Part shown: positions 1-6,874 of the stretch, in pieces | Layout of the letters: each line of letters opens with the position of its first letter | Numbering within the stretch: the first letter of the stretch is position 1 | From: an uncultured Chloroflexota bacterium | GTDB lineage: Bacteria > Chloroflexota > Anaerolineae > Aggregatilineales > Phototrophicaceae | Assembly: GCA_937870805.1 (NCBI GenBank) | Contig: CALMZT010000747.1 | Location: 1-19,179 of the forward strand | Reading direction: 5' to 3' | Length of the DNA: 19,179 nt | Program-made: the position numbers and the translations under genes | The notes under the pieces: generated by a model | What the model was told of the DNA's origin: nothing | The model's input: only the letters and a program-made list of their open reading frames with translations | Databases searched by the model: none

Positions 1-13
1 TATAGGCGCTCAT
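1..13 (-). CDS. possible 5' end of a gene leaving the left edge
   Basis: On the minus strand an ATG at 13-11 reads Met-Ser-Ala-Tyr before the window ends. It is preceded by a clean AAGGTG ribosome site (25-20) with six bases between. Only four codons are visible, so no product can be named. It would follow the small ORF ending at 45 on the same strand. The call rests only on the ribosome site and spacing. Confidence 0.35.
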
Positions 14-44
14 AGTTTTCACCTTGTGTTGCGCGCACGTTAAT

Positions 45-140
45 TCACGTGTGTCTACGGCGTGGGTGCTTCGGATCAGGTTGCCAGCCATCCGACATCT
101 CGCCAAGAGGTATTGCATTCGGATCAATCAGATTTGTCAC
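45..140 (-). CDS. small hypothetical protein, 31 aa
   Basis: A GTG-initiated minus-strand ORF of 31 codons, too short for routine ORF calling. A GGAG ribosome site lies eight bases before the GTG. The start overlaps, as GTGA, the stop of a reading frame ending in Arg-Leu-Met-Glu-Leu-Val-Leu. The peptide is hydrophilic, with a Pro/His/Arg-rich C-terminus. A stronger ribosome site for the next gene follows. I do not recognise the family. It may be a real small gene, a leader, or a remnant of a decayed gene, since the frame that overlaps it is only about 18 codons long with no ATG. Confidence 0.3.
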   Translation of the reverse strand: MTNLIDPNAIPLGEMSDGWQPDPKHPRRRHT

Positions 141-324
141 AACACCAACTCCATTAAACGTACTTCATCCCAATCTTTAATCAGCAGTTGCAATTATTCA
201 TGGGAGAGTGCGATTCAGACTTTTCTTACCTGAATAAAACTTATTTCAATATTCACATTCGTAGGGGACAACCAATGTGTCGTCCCACGCAAAAACGAAT
301 TTTGGAATGACTTGTAACCAATGA
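141..324. other. gap between paralogue remnant and left-edge ORFs
   Basis: No convincing gene is seen. The minus strand carries the last 18 or so codons of a frame that ends at 137-139 and is closed upstream by a TAA. The other content is the imperfect hairpin at 264-286, listed separately. No terminator or promoter was recognised. Confidence 0.4.
264..286. repeat. imperfect REP-like palindrome
   Basis: GGGACAAC (265-272) pairs with GTCGTCCC (279-286) with one A/C mismatch and a six-base loop. The flanks GTAG and CACGC look like a decayed outward extension of the same palindrome. It resembles the short GTAGGGxxx-type palindromes scattered between genes in bacterial genomes, but only one copy is visible here, so its repeat status is an inference. 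Confidence 0.35.
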
Positions 325-701
325 TTATAGCGCGCCGCGCAGCAGCAGGTCTAGTTCCGCACCGCGCCGCACATGAACTTCTGCGCCAATCCGATCTCTC
401 AACTGATACCACAACCATCGAAGGATCGCCTCATGAATTAGAAAAAAGACGACAACGCTCAGTGCCGGAAGCCCAAAATCAATCGCCTCATGATGCGGAT
501 TCAATCGATCAAAAATGCTCGGCAGCGCGCCAAAACACCACGCGCCGCAAATCGTTGCAAGCGCTCAGTCAGGCGGCGGATTGGGCGTGTGAAAAACGAA
601 ACTTCTCCCACCCCTGCCTTGCGTAGCTGGATGGCACGATAGAACACAGGACGCCTCATGAATGGTTTTTTCAGCGCATTCCAGAGAAGCCACGTCAGCC
701 T
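325..701 (-). pseudogene. deleted and frameshifted fifth copy of the tandem permease-like family
   Basis: The minus strand 12 nt below the stop of the 714-1529 gene holds a perfect GAGGTGA ribosome site (715-709), then seven bases, then AGG (701-699) where an ATG would sit. The frame continues CTG-ACG-TGG and reads LTWLLWNALKKPFMRRPVFY, clearly like the start of the four neighbours (MMTWTLWGMLKNPPRDHPLF in the first). That frame stops at TGA 503-501. Another frame, open from 564 to the TAA at 327-325, reads VVFFLIHEAILRWLWYQL, matching the family C-terminus (GIFYMIREIVISVLWRML). The central roughly 150 residues, including the CxxC segment, are missing. The total is about 125 codons against 270-302 in intact copies. 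It is therefore a remnant with a lost start, an internal deletion and a frameshift located between 564 and 504. Confidence 0.75.
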
Positions 702-713
702 AGAGCGTTCACC

Positions 714-1529
714 TCAAGAAGCGTTGTACGTCGCGTGTCGAAGATCGCTGAGATCGGCATTAAGCGTGTTTACAAGGTGGTGCCATACCACAACGATGAC
801 GGTCTCCCGCAGCGCGCACAAGAAGCACCCTAACCCCACGATTCCCAGCGTTATCTTTAATACAGCGTCAGGCGTCGAATTCCCCATTGTGAAACCGAGC
901 AGTATGAATCCGAGCATCAAAACGGGAATATACACCATGGCTTGCAAGCCTATGTAACCTGTGACCGCTTGCAGACGCGCATCCATATGGTTGTCTGAAT
1001 GTGCCGACCAAATCCCCACTAAACTACCCAACACCAGCGATTGCGCAAAATCGACGTAGGCAATCACCAACGCCAGCCCGCCAATAATGAACAGCGAAAA
1101 TCCCGCTAAGCCAAACGCCAGCGTAGACAGACAGCAGAAGAACACCAAAGCGATGATTTCATCGCGCGTAAGGAAAAAATCCGGCGGTCTACCATCGCGA
1201 TAAACCGTACAAATCACCCAACTGACACCCATCAGCCCATCGGGGGTCACACCCATCAACGTTTCAAGTCCTCGCGCCTGCTCTTTCGCAATCGTTGCAC
1301 TGACCTTTGCTGCTAATCTTGCGCCGGGCAGCGCCAGAAATACGCACAGCGCAATCAACGGCGCGGTACATGCCAGCGGGCAGAGCAATAACCAGATGAA
1401 TACCGAGAGACCTGTAGACAGATGCCGCGTGAGGCGCGGCTCTGAATCAGGCAAGCGCATCGTGCGCCGGAAAACGGGATGTCGCACGAGTGGACTGTTC
1501 AACGCCCACCATAATCTCCACGCCAGCAT
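714..1529 (-). CDS. ABC-2-type permease-like membrane protein (tandem copy 4)
   Basis: A 271-residue integral membrane protein, fourth in a head-to-tail paralogue array and separated from the previous gene by three bases. The N-terminal signature MLAWRLWWALNSPLVRHPVF corresponds to the cytoplasmic start shared by all copies. About six hydrophobic segments follow. Residues 79-100 (IAKEQARGLETL then TPDG) match the ABC-2 permease pattern of an acidic loop ending in a Pro, the proposed coupling segment. The C-terminal RETVIVVVWHHLVNTLN helix is also shared. It is odd that the CxxC-[IL]-H-R motif of its siblings reads CTVYRDG here (Cys107 kept, second Cys replaced by Tyr). It may be the most diverged functional copy. 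The transported substrate is unknown. The family link to ABC-2 is inferred from motif pattern and topology. Confidence 0.7.
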   Translation of the reverse strand: MLAWRLWWALNSPLVRHPVFRRTMRLPDSEPRLTRHLSTGLSVFIWLLLCPLACTAPLIALCVFLALPGARLAAKVSATIAKEQARGLETLMGVTPDGLMGVSWVICTVYRDGRPPDFFLTRDEIIALVFFCCLSTLAFGLAGFSLFIIGGLALVIAYVDFAQSLVLGSLVGIWSAHSDNHMDARLQAVTGYIGLQAMVYIPVLMLGFILLGFTMGNSTPDAVLKITLGIVGLGCFLCALRETVIVVVWHHLVNTLNADLSDLRHATYNAS

Positions 1530-1532
1530 ACG

Positions 1533-2345
1533 TTAAACCTTGAGACGCAGCAGGGCGTCAAATTCTGCCGTATCGGCATTAAGCTGTTTCATCAGCGCTG
1601 CCCACAACCGACGAATAAGATACTCTCGCAGCAGCACAAAACTGCCAAACCCCAACAGCGGCACACTGATGTCAACGATAATACCATTGATGCCTAACAC
1701 CGCATAAAACGTTGGGAGAATTAAGAATGTCAGCAAAGCAGCGCTCAAATAGCTTGCCACTTGTAGAGCCAGACAGATGAACAACGCGCCTAATGCGGGT
1801 TCGACACGACTGAAAGCGTAGTGTGGCACGAGCATTCCAATCAAACTGCTCAAGACAATAGACTGTGCATGATCGACAACCATGACGCCAAGCGCAGTTA
1901 GCCCATAGACCAGATAGACCGTTGTTCGCTCTGCACCTGTCATCGCAAAGATCGGGATAAAGGCGAGAAAGATGATGCCGAGGATGACAATGCGCCCCAT
2001 CAGCGCACTCAATGAACTGATATTGATGAACTTGCGATGGCGATGCAGGCACGCACTACACAGTGACCAGCTTGCGCCCAACATGAAACAGAGGATCAAC
2101 ACCAGCACATCATACGTGTGGCGCTCTTGTTCGCTGGCAATCACACAGCTAATCGCAATCGCCCACCCCAAGCCGTGTACTGTGCCCGTGAAAGCAACAA
2201 TAGGCAGTACCAGCAGCGAAGCCAGCGTTTCGGCAGCATCGGCAAACATTGGAATCGGCAAAGTTGCAGCCTGCACAACACGCTTATACAAAGGATGGGT
2301 GACAGGGGGACGATGGAATGCTCGCCACAACTTCCAACTCAACAT
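1533..2345 (-). CDS. ABC-2-type permease-like membrane protein (tandem copy 3)
   Basis: A 270-residue multi-spanning membrane protein that starts two bases after the previous stop, so it is almost certainly co-translated with it. The shared N-terminus reads MLSWKLWRAFHRPPVTHPLY. The acidic loop IASEQERHTYDVL lies at residues 69-81, followed by the motif C96-S-A-C99-L-H101-R102. The C-terminal block LLREYLIRRLWAAL is common to the family. The loop lacks the Pro-Asp-Gly seen in copies 1 and 4 (LILCFM instead), so the coupling segment has diverged. No good Shine-Dalgarno precedes the ATG, which fits translational coupling. The role is inferred to be membrane export or lipid/peptide permease function, and no substrate can be named. 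Confidence 0.7.
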   Translation of the reverse strand: MLSWKLWRAFHRPPVTHPLYKRVVQAATLPIPMFADAAETLASLLVLPIVAFTGTVHGLGWAIAISCVIASEQERHTYDVLVLILCFMLGASWSLCSACLHRHRKFINISSLSALMGRIVILGIIFLAFIPIFAMTGAERTTVYLVYGLTALGVMVVDHAQSIVLSSLIGMLVPHYAFSRVEPALGALFICLALQVASYLSAALLTFLILPTFYAVLGINGIIVDISVPLLGFGSFVLLREYLIRRLWAALMKQLNADTAEFDALLRLKV

Positions 2346-2347
2346 GG

Positions 2348-3256
2348 TTATATGGGCATACGCATCATCGTGCCAAGTTCAGGTTGGTCGATATTGAGGC
2401 GACTCAGGAGTAAACGCCACAAATAAGCGATCACCATCTCACGCACGGCAAAAAAGACTAACAGACGGAGCAATGCTAGAACGAGATCAGCATACAACCC
2501 CTGAAGTTGCAGTAAGCCGAAAATGACCGGTAGCACGACGAGATCGATAACGAGCACAACTACATAGCTTGAGCTTTGGAACACCAAAAAGATGCTCATC
2601 GCCCACATCGGTGCGTTGAGACTGTTCCGTGCGACAGCAGGCGACAGCATTCCCGCTAGGCTGCACAACACCATCGAATAGATGTAATCGCCAAAGAAAG
2701 CGACGATCACACAGGTATAGCCGACGATATTGGCAATCAACGCTGCGCCACGTGGCGGCGGCGCGCTAAGGGTAAAGCCGAGGATCAACAGCGCACTTGC
2801 TGGAATAATCACTTGATAAATAATGGTGTTGCGCTGCGAATGGATGAAATGAAAAAGCTGGTTGCGGTGCAGGCACGCGGTACAAATTGCCCAATTCGTC
2901 AGTAACGTGCCTGCTGGCGATAGGCACAAGAGTTCGTAGCGTTTGCGCGTGTATTCGGCGGCAATATTTTTACCAATCGTCGCCGCCCAGATTCCGCCAA
3001 ACAACGTGCCATTCACCATAATGAACGCCAGCGGCGCGATACCCCACACAATAAATAACTGTGCCAGCAGCGTCACATAGGGCAAAAACCACATCGCCAC
3101 GCACAACAATGCCCCTGTGCCTAATGTCGCCGGGGCTAACCCTTCGGCAAACAGCATCAACCGTTTGGAAATGCGTTCAATGCCTGCGGTTCGCTTAAAA
3201 AGCGGGTGATTTATCGGAGGTCTTTGCAGCGCTTTCCATAATTGCCACGAGATCAT
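2348..3256 (-). CDS. ABC-2-type permease-like membrane protein (tandem copy 2)
   Basis: A 302-residue membrane protein, the longest copy of the array. It begins MISWQLWKALQRPPINHPLF, with an acidic loop IAAEYTRKRYELL at residues 98-110, SPAG at 113-116, and the motif C125-T-A-C128-L-H130-R131. Roughly six transmembrane stretches are visible, two before and about four after the loop. The C-terminal VREMVIAYLWRLLLSRLN block is the family's closing helix. The gap to the upstream gene is five bases. No ribosome site stands out. Because every copy keeps both ends and the loop, the array probably encodes paralogous subunits that could assemble as homo- or heterodimers. That is an inference. Confidence 0.7.
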   Translation of the reverse strand: MISWQLWKALQRPPINHPLFKRTAGIERISKRLMLFAEGLAPATLGTGALLCVAMWFLPYVTLLAQLFIVWGIAPLAFIMVNGTLFGGIWAATIGKNIAAEYTRKRYELLCLSPAGTLLTNWAICTACLHRNQLFHFIHSQRNTIIYQVIIPASALLILGFTLSAPPPRGAALIANIVGYTCVIVAFFGDYIYSMVLCSLAGMLSPAVARNSLNAPMWAMSIFLVFQSSSYVVVLVIDLVVLPVIFGLLQLQGLYADLVLALLRLLVFFAVREMVIAYLWRLLLSRLNIDQPELGTMMRMPI

Positions 3257-3261
3257 AGCTT

Positions 3262-4131
3262 TTAACCAAAACTCTGTTGAATTTCGCTTGTATCGCCGTT
3301 CAGCTTAAAAACCAGCATACGCCATAAAACACTGATGACTATTTCACGAATCATATAAAAGATGCCCAGACTGATAAATGCGATCAGGATTTCTGTAGGC
3401 ACATTCGCCGCCAAGCTTGTTGGCATCAATACGCCGCCGATAAGCCATGTCAGCAGATACGTCGAGAATTGAAGCAGCATGTAAATACCAATCGCCCAAA
3501 GCTGTGCATCCAACCAACTGCGCACGAAAATCGGTATTGCCATACCAGTCAATACACCCATAATGACCGATTGTACATTGTTAAAATAGAACGTCAGAAT
3601 CAACAACACACTATAGGTCATCAGCACGATAATCGGAAAGACCAGACCATTTTCTGCAAACAAATTGATGTACTGCTGCCACTTCCCCGCGCTGAGAATC
3701 AGTGTAACGGTCCACGCGATAGCAAATTCCTCTAATGAAAACGCCCGCAAGTGTTCAAATGCGCCGCTGCGATGGATACATCCCATACAGATTGCCCATG
3801 TTGCACCGAATGCTCCATCGGGAGCGATACTTAAGATTTCAAATGTACCTTGCTCATGCTCATGCACAAGCGTTCGGCTCACACACGCTGCCCACACTAA
3901 TCCATAAACACTACCGTTAAAAACAGCAAATATCACGGGCAGCATCAAAGCAAAAGGCAGCAGTGGCGGTACAACAGCCGATAAAAAGCAGATCATGACC
4001 ACCAGCACCGCTATCGTGGCGATGTTAATGTGGCTTGGCAGTGGCGTCACGTGTGCCTTACTCATCCGTTTAAATAGCGGATGGTCGCGCGGAGGGTTTT
4101 TTAACATTCCCCATAATGTCCACGTCATCAT
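3262..4131 (-). CDS. ABC-2-type permease-like membrane protein (tandem copy 1, first of array)
   Basis: A 289-residue membrane protein opening the array. The shared start MMTWTLWGMLKNPPRDHPLF is followed by hydrophobic spans near residues 37-54 and 58-80, a cytoplasmic-looking loop LVHEHEQGTFEIL (88-100), APDG (103-106), then C115-M-G-C118-I-H120-R121. Further spans lie near 164-182, 211-233 and 247-262. The E-x-GT-x-E-x-L and P-D-G pattern is the one seen in ABC-2 permeases next to the transmembrane domain. The CxxC-[IL]-H-R addition is not part of that family as I know it. A 79-base gap separates it from the propeller gene upstream. I could not pick a convincing promoter there, so the array may be read from the 6108 side. 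Confidence 0.7.
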   Translation of the reverse strand: MMTWTLWGMLKNPPRDHPLFKRMSKAHVTPLPSHINIATIAVLVVMICFLSAVVPPLLPFALMLPVIFAVFNGSVYGLVWAACVSRTLVHEHEQGTFEILSIAPDGAFGATWAICMGCIHRSGAFEHLRAFSLEEFAIAWTVTLILSAGKWQQYINLFAENGLVFPIIVLMTYSVLLILTFYFNNVQSVIMGVLTGMAIPIFVRSWLDAQLWAIGIYMLLQFSTYLLTWLIGGVLMPTSLAANVPTEILIAFISLGIFYMIREIVISVLWRMLVFKLNGDTSEIQQSFG

Positions 4132-4210
4132 GATCGTGTATCAGCCACAAGCTGTCTAATGGATTGTGTCATAAACCAGCAGGTGTGCATATTTCGATTC
4201 CGTAACCTCG
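4132..4210 (-). other. spacer before the tandem array
   Basis: A 79-base gap between the propeller gene and the first permease-like gene. No clear terminator hairpin and no promoter with both boxes was found on the minus strand. Confidence 0.4.
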
Positions 4211-5371
4211 TCACGGCGCGTAGCCCCACGCGATAATATCAGGACTCCCAAACGAAGGGAACACCCCATCGCTCAATTCCGTGAATGTACCAGTAGCGGT
4301 GTCCAGCGCTAACAACAGGTAGCCTCGACTGTCATTGGGCATGTTGCCGCCAAAGGCTACGTGCGTCCCATCCGGTGACCAGACCAGGCGCGGCGGGTTC
4401 GGCGTATGCTCCGTTGTGCTAAAACCACAATACGCGGTGATATCGCCCGTATCCATATCGAGAATGTGAATGACCGCGTTCCCTGTATTCGCCAGATAAT
4501 CAGCCCCTAACAGTTCCGTGACCCAAAACGCGATGCGTGTGCTGTCCGGCGACCAGCTCAACTGCCCTAGTGCGTGCCCATTAATACGTACCGCACCATA
4601 CAGCGCGTTCAAATCAGTCAACTTCGTCGGTGCGCTGTCTCTAGGACGCACACCGTACAATTCCGCTCCTGCGATACCCACATGGCTATCATAGAGTCCG
4701 GGTGCGCTGTAGACAAGCCACTGCCCATCCGGCGACCACGCCGACACGTTGAAGTACGGCACATCCACGCCGAGATCGACACGCTGCACTTCGCGCGCTT
4801 GCAGGTTCACCAGCACCCGCCGAAAGTCATCGCCATCAGCTTCCACTGTCAGCGCCCACTGCCCTCCCGGCTGGACTGATATAGCCCCATCAGCATCCAG
4901 ATATTCCCGTGTAGCTGCATCATTCTCAGGTTGCAGATATGCTCGATGGTCGGGCGTCCAGACCAACAGCGTATCCGCCGACCACCACTCCACATCGTTA
5001 GCATTATCGACAATAGGCGTGCGCTGTGTGCCATCCAAACGCATCTTGATGAAATCGCCCTCATTCGGATATGTAATCCACTCCGCATCGGGTGATAAGC
5101 GGCAGTTGCTATTGCACGGGCGCGTATCCGGCAGCGGGTAACGGCGGTTGCGCTCAATGTCGTACACCCAGATCGCCGTGCTGTCGAACATCGTCAGGAT
5201 AATCCCGCCGGGTTGAAAATCTGCCGTACGTGGCTGGATGCCGCCGCTGCCACACACCTGCGTCGCCTGCGCCGAGACCTGCGAAAACATCGCCACCAGC
5301 ATCACGCTCAGGAGAACCACGACCTTATATACGCTCAATGAAATCACCACTATACATCTCGCTTTATCCAC
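4211..5371 (-). CDS. secreted WD40/TolB-like beta-propeller protein
   Basis: A 386-residue protein with an N-terminal signal sequence. A long hydrophobic stretch (VVVLLSVMLVAMFSQVSA, residues 17-34) ends in an AxA-type cleavage site before Gln35-Ala36. The mature part shows the PD40/TolB-like blade signature four times: SPDAEW (93-98), WSPDGQW (212-218), WSPDSTR (273-279) and WSPDGTH (331-337). A periplasmic or cell-surface propeller used for protein or ligand contact is the likely role. The start overlaps the stop of the upstream gene by 22 bases. A GTG at 5350, overlapping that stop by one base, is an alternative that would leave a signal peptide of normal length, so the ATG at 5371 is not certain. 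Propellers of this kind are common in Chloroflexota. No enzyme motif is visible. Confidence 0.75.
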   Translation of the reverse strand: MDKARCIVVISLSVYKVVVLLSVMLVAMFSQVSAQATQVCGSGGIQPRTADFQPGGIILTMFDSTAIWVYDIERNRRYPLPDTRPCNSNCRLSPDAEWITYPNEGDFIKMRLDGTQRTPIVDNANDVEWWSADTLLVWTPDHRAYLQPENDAATREYLDADGAISVQPGGQWALTVEADGDDFRRVLVNLQAREVQRVDLGVDVPYFNVSAWSPDGQWLVYSAPGLYDSHVGIAGAELYGVRPRDSAPTKLTDLNALYGAVRINGHALGQLSWSPDSTRIAFWVTELLGADYLANTGNAVIHILDMDTGDITAYCGFSTTEHTPNPPRLVWSPDGTHVAFGGNMPNDSRGYLLLALDTATGTFTELSDGVFPSFGSPDIIAWGYAP

Positions 5372-6108
5372 ATATGTACCGTACTCACCTGTGTCTCATC
5401 CCCGCCCTCAGCAATCACCACATAATCGCCCTGCACGAGGCAGTCCATGGGTCTGCGCAGCACGACACCCGGCAGCAGCGTTTTGCTCGAAGCAATAATC
5501 TCATGCAAAGGCAGTTCTTCCTCAACACACACGTTATAAAGTTGTGCCACATACAGCACCACCGTATCATAATCATACTTTTGCCGAAACCTGTCTACGC
5601 GCGGCTGTGGCAGCACATAAGCCAATCGCAGCCGCCGACACACCAGATAATGATCTGGCGACACAAGCGGCGCTTCTGCTAGAATCACGCTTTCCGCAAC
5701 CCCTATCAGCAGCGGCGGCATAACCTCCAAACCGCTGAGCTTCACCAGCGCCATCTTCTCTTGCATCGTCAATGGCTGTACGAGGTCAGTGACTCGCTCA
5801 TTCTCACGCATCCCTCGATAGCGCCCACTGCTGAAGTTCAGCGCCGTCGTATGCTGAATTGGCGCTCGTCGTAGGAGATCTGCGGGGTATCCAAAAGCGG
5901 CGTCACCCTCTAACGTATCTTCATCCGCCAGCACACGGATGCTTCCATCTAGCTCGACCTTATAGCGTGCCAGGTGATCTTCTTCGCCGTAAATTTCTTC
6001 TACATACAAACTGAGATCAGGCGTGATGCCTAACAGGGAACAATCACCGCGCTGTTGTAATGTTAATGATTTGTGATGTTCTAATGATTGTTGTAAAAAA
6101 TCGCTCAA
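5350..6108 (-). CDS. hypothetical protein, 252 aa
   Basis: I do not recognise this protein. It is soluble-looking, with no signal peptide or transmembrane span, acidic in its first third and with several short beta-like stretches in the C-terminal half (for example YVVIAEGGDETQVSTVHMWI). It starts with TTG at 6108, supported by AAGGG (6119-6115) six bases upstream. No in-frame ATG lies nearby. It is the first gene of the minus-strand unit and overlaps the start of the secreted propeller gene, which suggests linked expression. It faces the response-regulator gene across a 94-base shared promoter region. Confidence 0.65.
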   Translation of the reverse strand: MSDFLQQSLEHHKSLTLQQRGDCSLLGITPDLSLYVEEIYGEEDHLARYKVELDGSIRVLADEDTLEGDAAFGYPADLLRRAPIQHTTALNFSSGRYRGMRENERVTDLVQPLTMQEKMALVKLSGLEVMPPLLIGVAESVILAEAPLVSPDHYLVCRRLRLAYVLPQPRVDRFRQKYDYDTVVLYVAQLYNVCVEEELPLHEIIASSKTLLPGVVLRRPMDCLVQGDYVVIAEGGDETQVSTVHMWIKRDV

Positions 6109-6143
6109 AGCAAACCCTTAATCATCGTAAAGTGGGAGGCATA

Positions 6144-6152
6144 TGTTATAAT
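6144..6152 (+). promoter_or_regulatory. extended -10 promoter of the response-regulator operon
   Basis: The plus strand reads TGT-TATAAT, a perfect extended -10 box. No recognisable -35 lies 16-18 bases upstream, as is usual for extended -10 promoters. Transcription would begin near 6159, giving a leader of about 45 bases before the ATG at 6203, which has GAAGG (6188-6192) ten bases ahead of it. The surrounding TTATAATAA is nearly symmetrical, so the same box region could serve the divergent gene starting at 6108, but the minus-strand promoter is less clear. Confidence 0.5.
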
Positions 6153-6202
6153 AAACAGATAGAAATTATCAGCGCATAAGCGTAGATGAAGGCTAAAACT
6201 TC

Positions 6203-6874
6203 ATGTCATCTTTTTCAACAGATGCGCCAATTATAATCAATGATTTGGCGGAAGGTTCACCGAGTAATGGTGAACCGAACGAACCTGCCAGTCCGATGAA
6301 AACGACCACTATTCCCGCCGTGCTAGTCGGCAGTAAAAACGAGGAAGGCACGGTTGCCGCTGAAACAGGGGTGACGGCGGCGCTTTCAGTTCAGGCAGAA
6401 GGCAAGGACAAGGATGAGGCGCAGGATGCCTCGCGTACAGCCGACGAAACCAAAGCATCTACGGCTCCTGACAAAGCGCCTGTCGTGCCCACCAAAAAAC
6501 ATGCTGTCCTCATCATCGAAGATACCGTAGAACTGGGCGAAGTCATTCAAGGCACATTGGATCGCATGAATCTCATCACCGCCCATGAGACTCAGGGCAA
6601 CAAAGCCATCACCAGGTATAACGAGATGCGCCCCGATGTGGTGCTGCTGGACATTAACCTTCCCGATACGACGGGTTGGAAAATCCTCGACCACATCAAA
6701 GAAGAACGTGAAAAAACCGGTAAGATGCCTATGGTGATTATCATCACGGCTTACGGTGACCCGGCAAACCGGTTGATCGGTAAGTTGCAGGGTGTCCACA
6801 ACTACCTGGTCAAGCCCTTTACCCCCGATGAAATCGAAAACGTAGTCATGCAGGCTTTGAGCGCTGCCCGATGA
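6203..6874 (+). CDS. receiver-only response regulator with long disordered N-terminus
   Basis: A 223-residue protein. Residues 1-97 are a low-complexity, acidic Ala/Thr/Glu/Pro-rich tail with no domain I recognise. Residues 99-223 form a CheY-type receiver: acidic pair E106/D107, phospho-acceptor D150 in VVLLDINLPD, T182 in IITAYGD and K204 in YLVKPF. No DNA-binding or enzymatic output follows, so it must act through partner proteins. No histidine kinase is in the window. It is the first gene of a three-gene operon and its stop overlaps the next start as ATGA. The next genes encode a TPR protein and a permease-like protein, which could be its partners. The tail could be a flexible tether or a protein-binding arm. 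Confidence 0.85.
   Translation: MSSFSTDAPIIINDLAEGSPSNGEPNEPASPMKTTTIPAVLVGSKNEEGTVAAETGVTAALSVQAEGKDKDEAQDASRTADETKASTAPDKAPVVPTKKHAVLIIEDTVELGEVIQGTLDRMNLITAHETQGNKAITRYNEMRPDVVLLDINLPDTTGWKILDHIKEEREKTGKMPMVIIITAYGDPANRLIGKLQGVHNYLVKPFTPDEIENVVMQALSAAR

Noticed and set aside
321..626. 101-codon plus-strand ORF
   Set aside because: It lies antisense to the decayed fifth permease copy, whose two ends are clearly family-like. The plus-strand product is unstructured and has no ribosome site.
1972..2426. Overlapping plus-strand ORFs of 141 and 102 codons
   Set aside because: They are antisense to two strongly supported tandem membrane protein genes and read through their junction. The products show no domain features.
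4749..5157. ORFs of 130 and 102 codons inside the propeller gene
   Set aside because: These are alternative frames of a gene with four clear propeller motifs. Their composition is Arg/Ser-rich shadow type.
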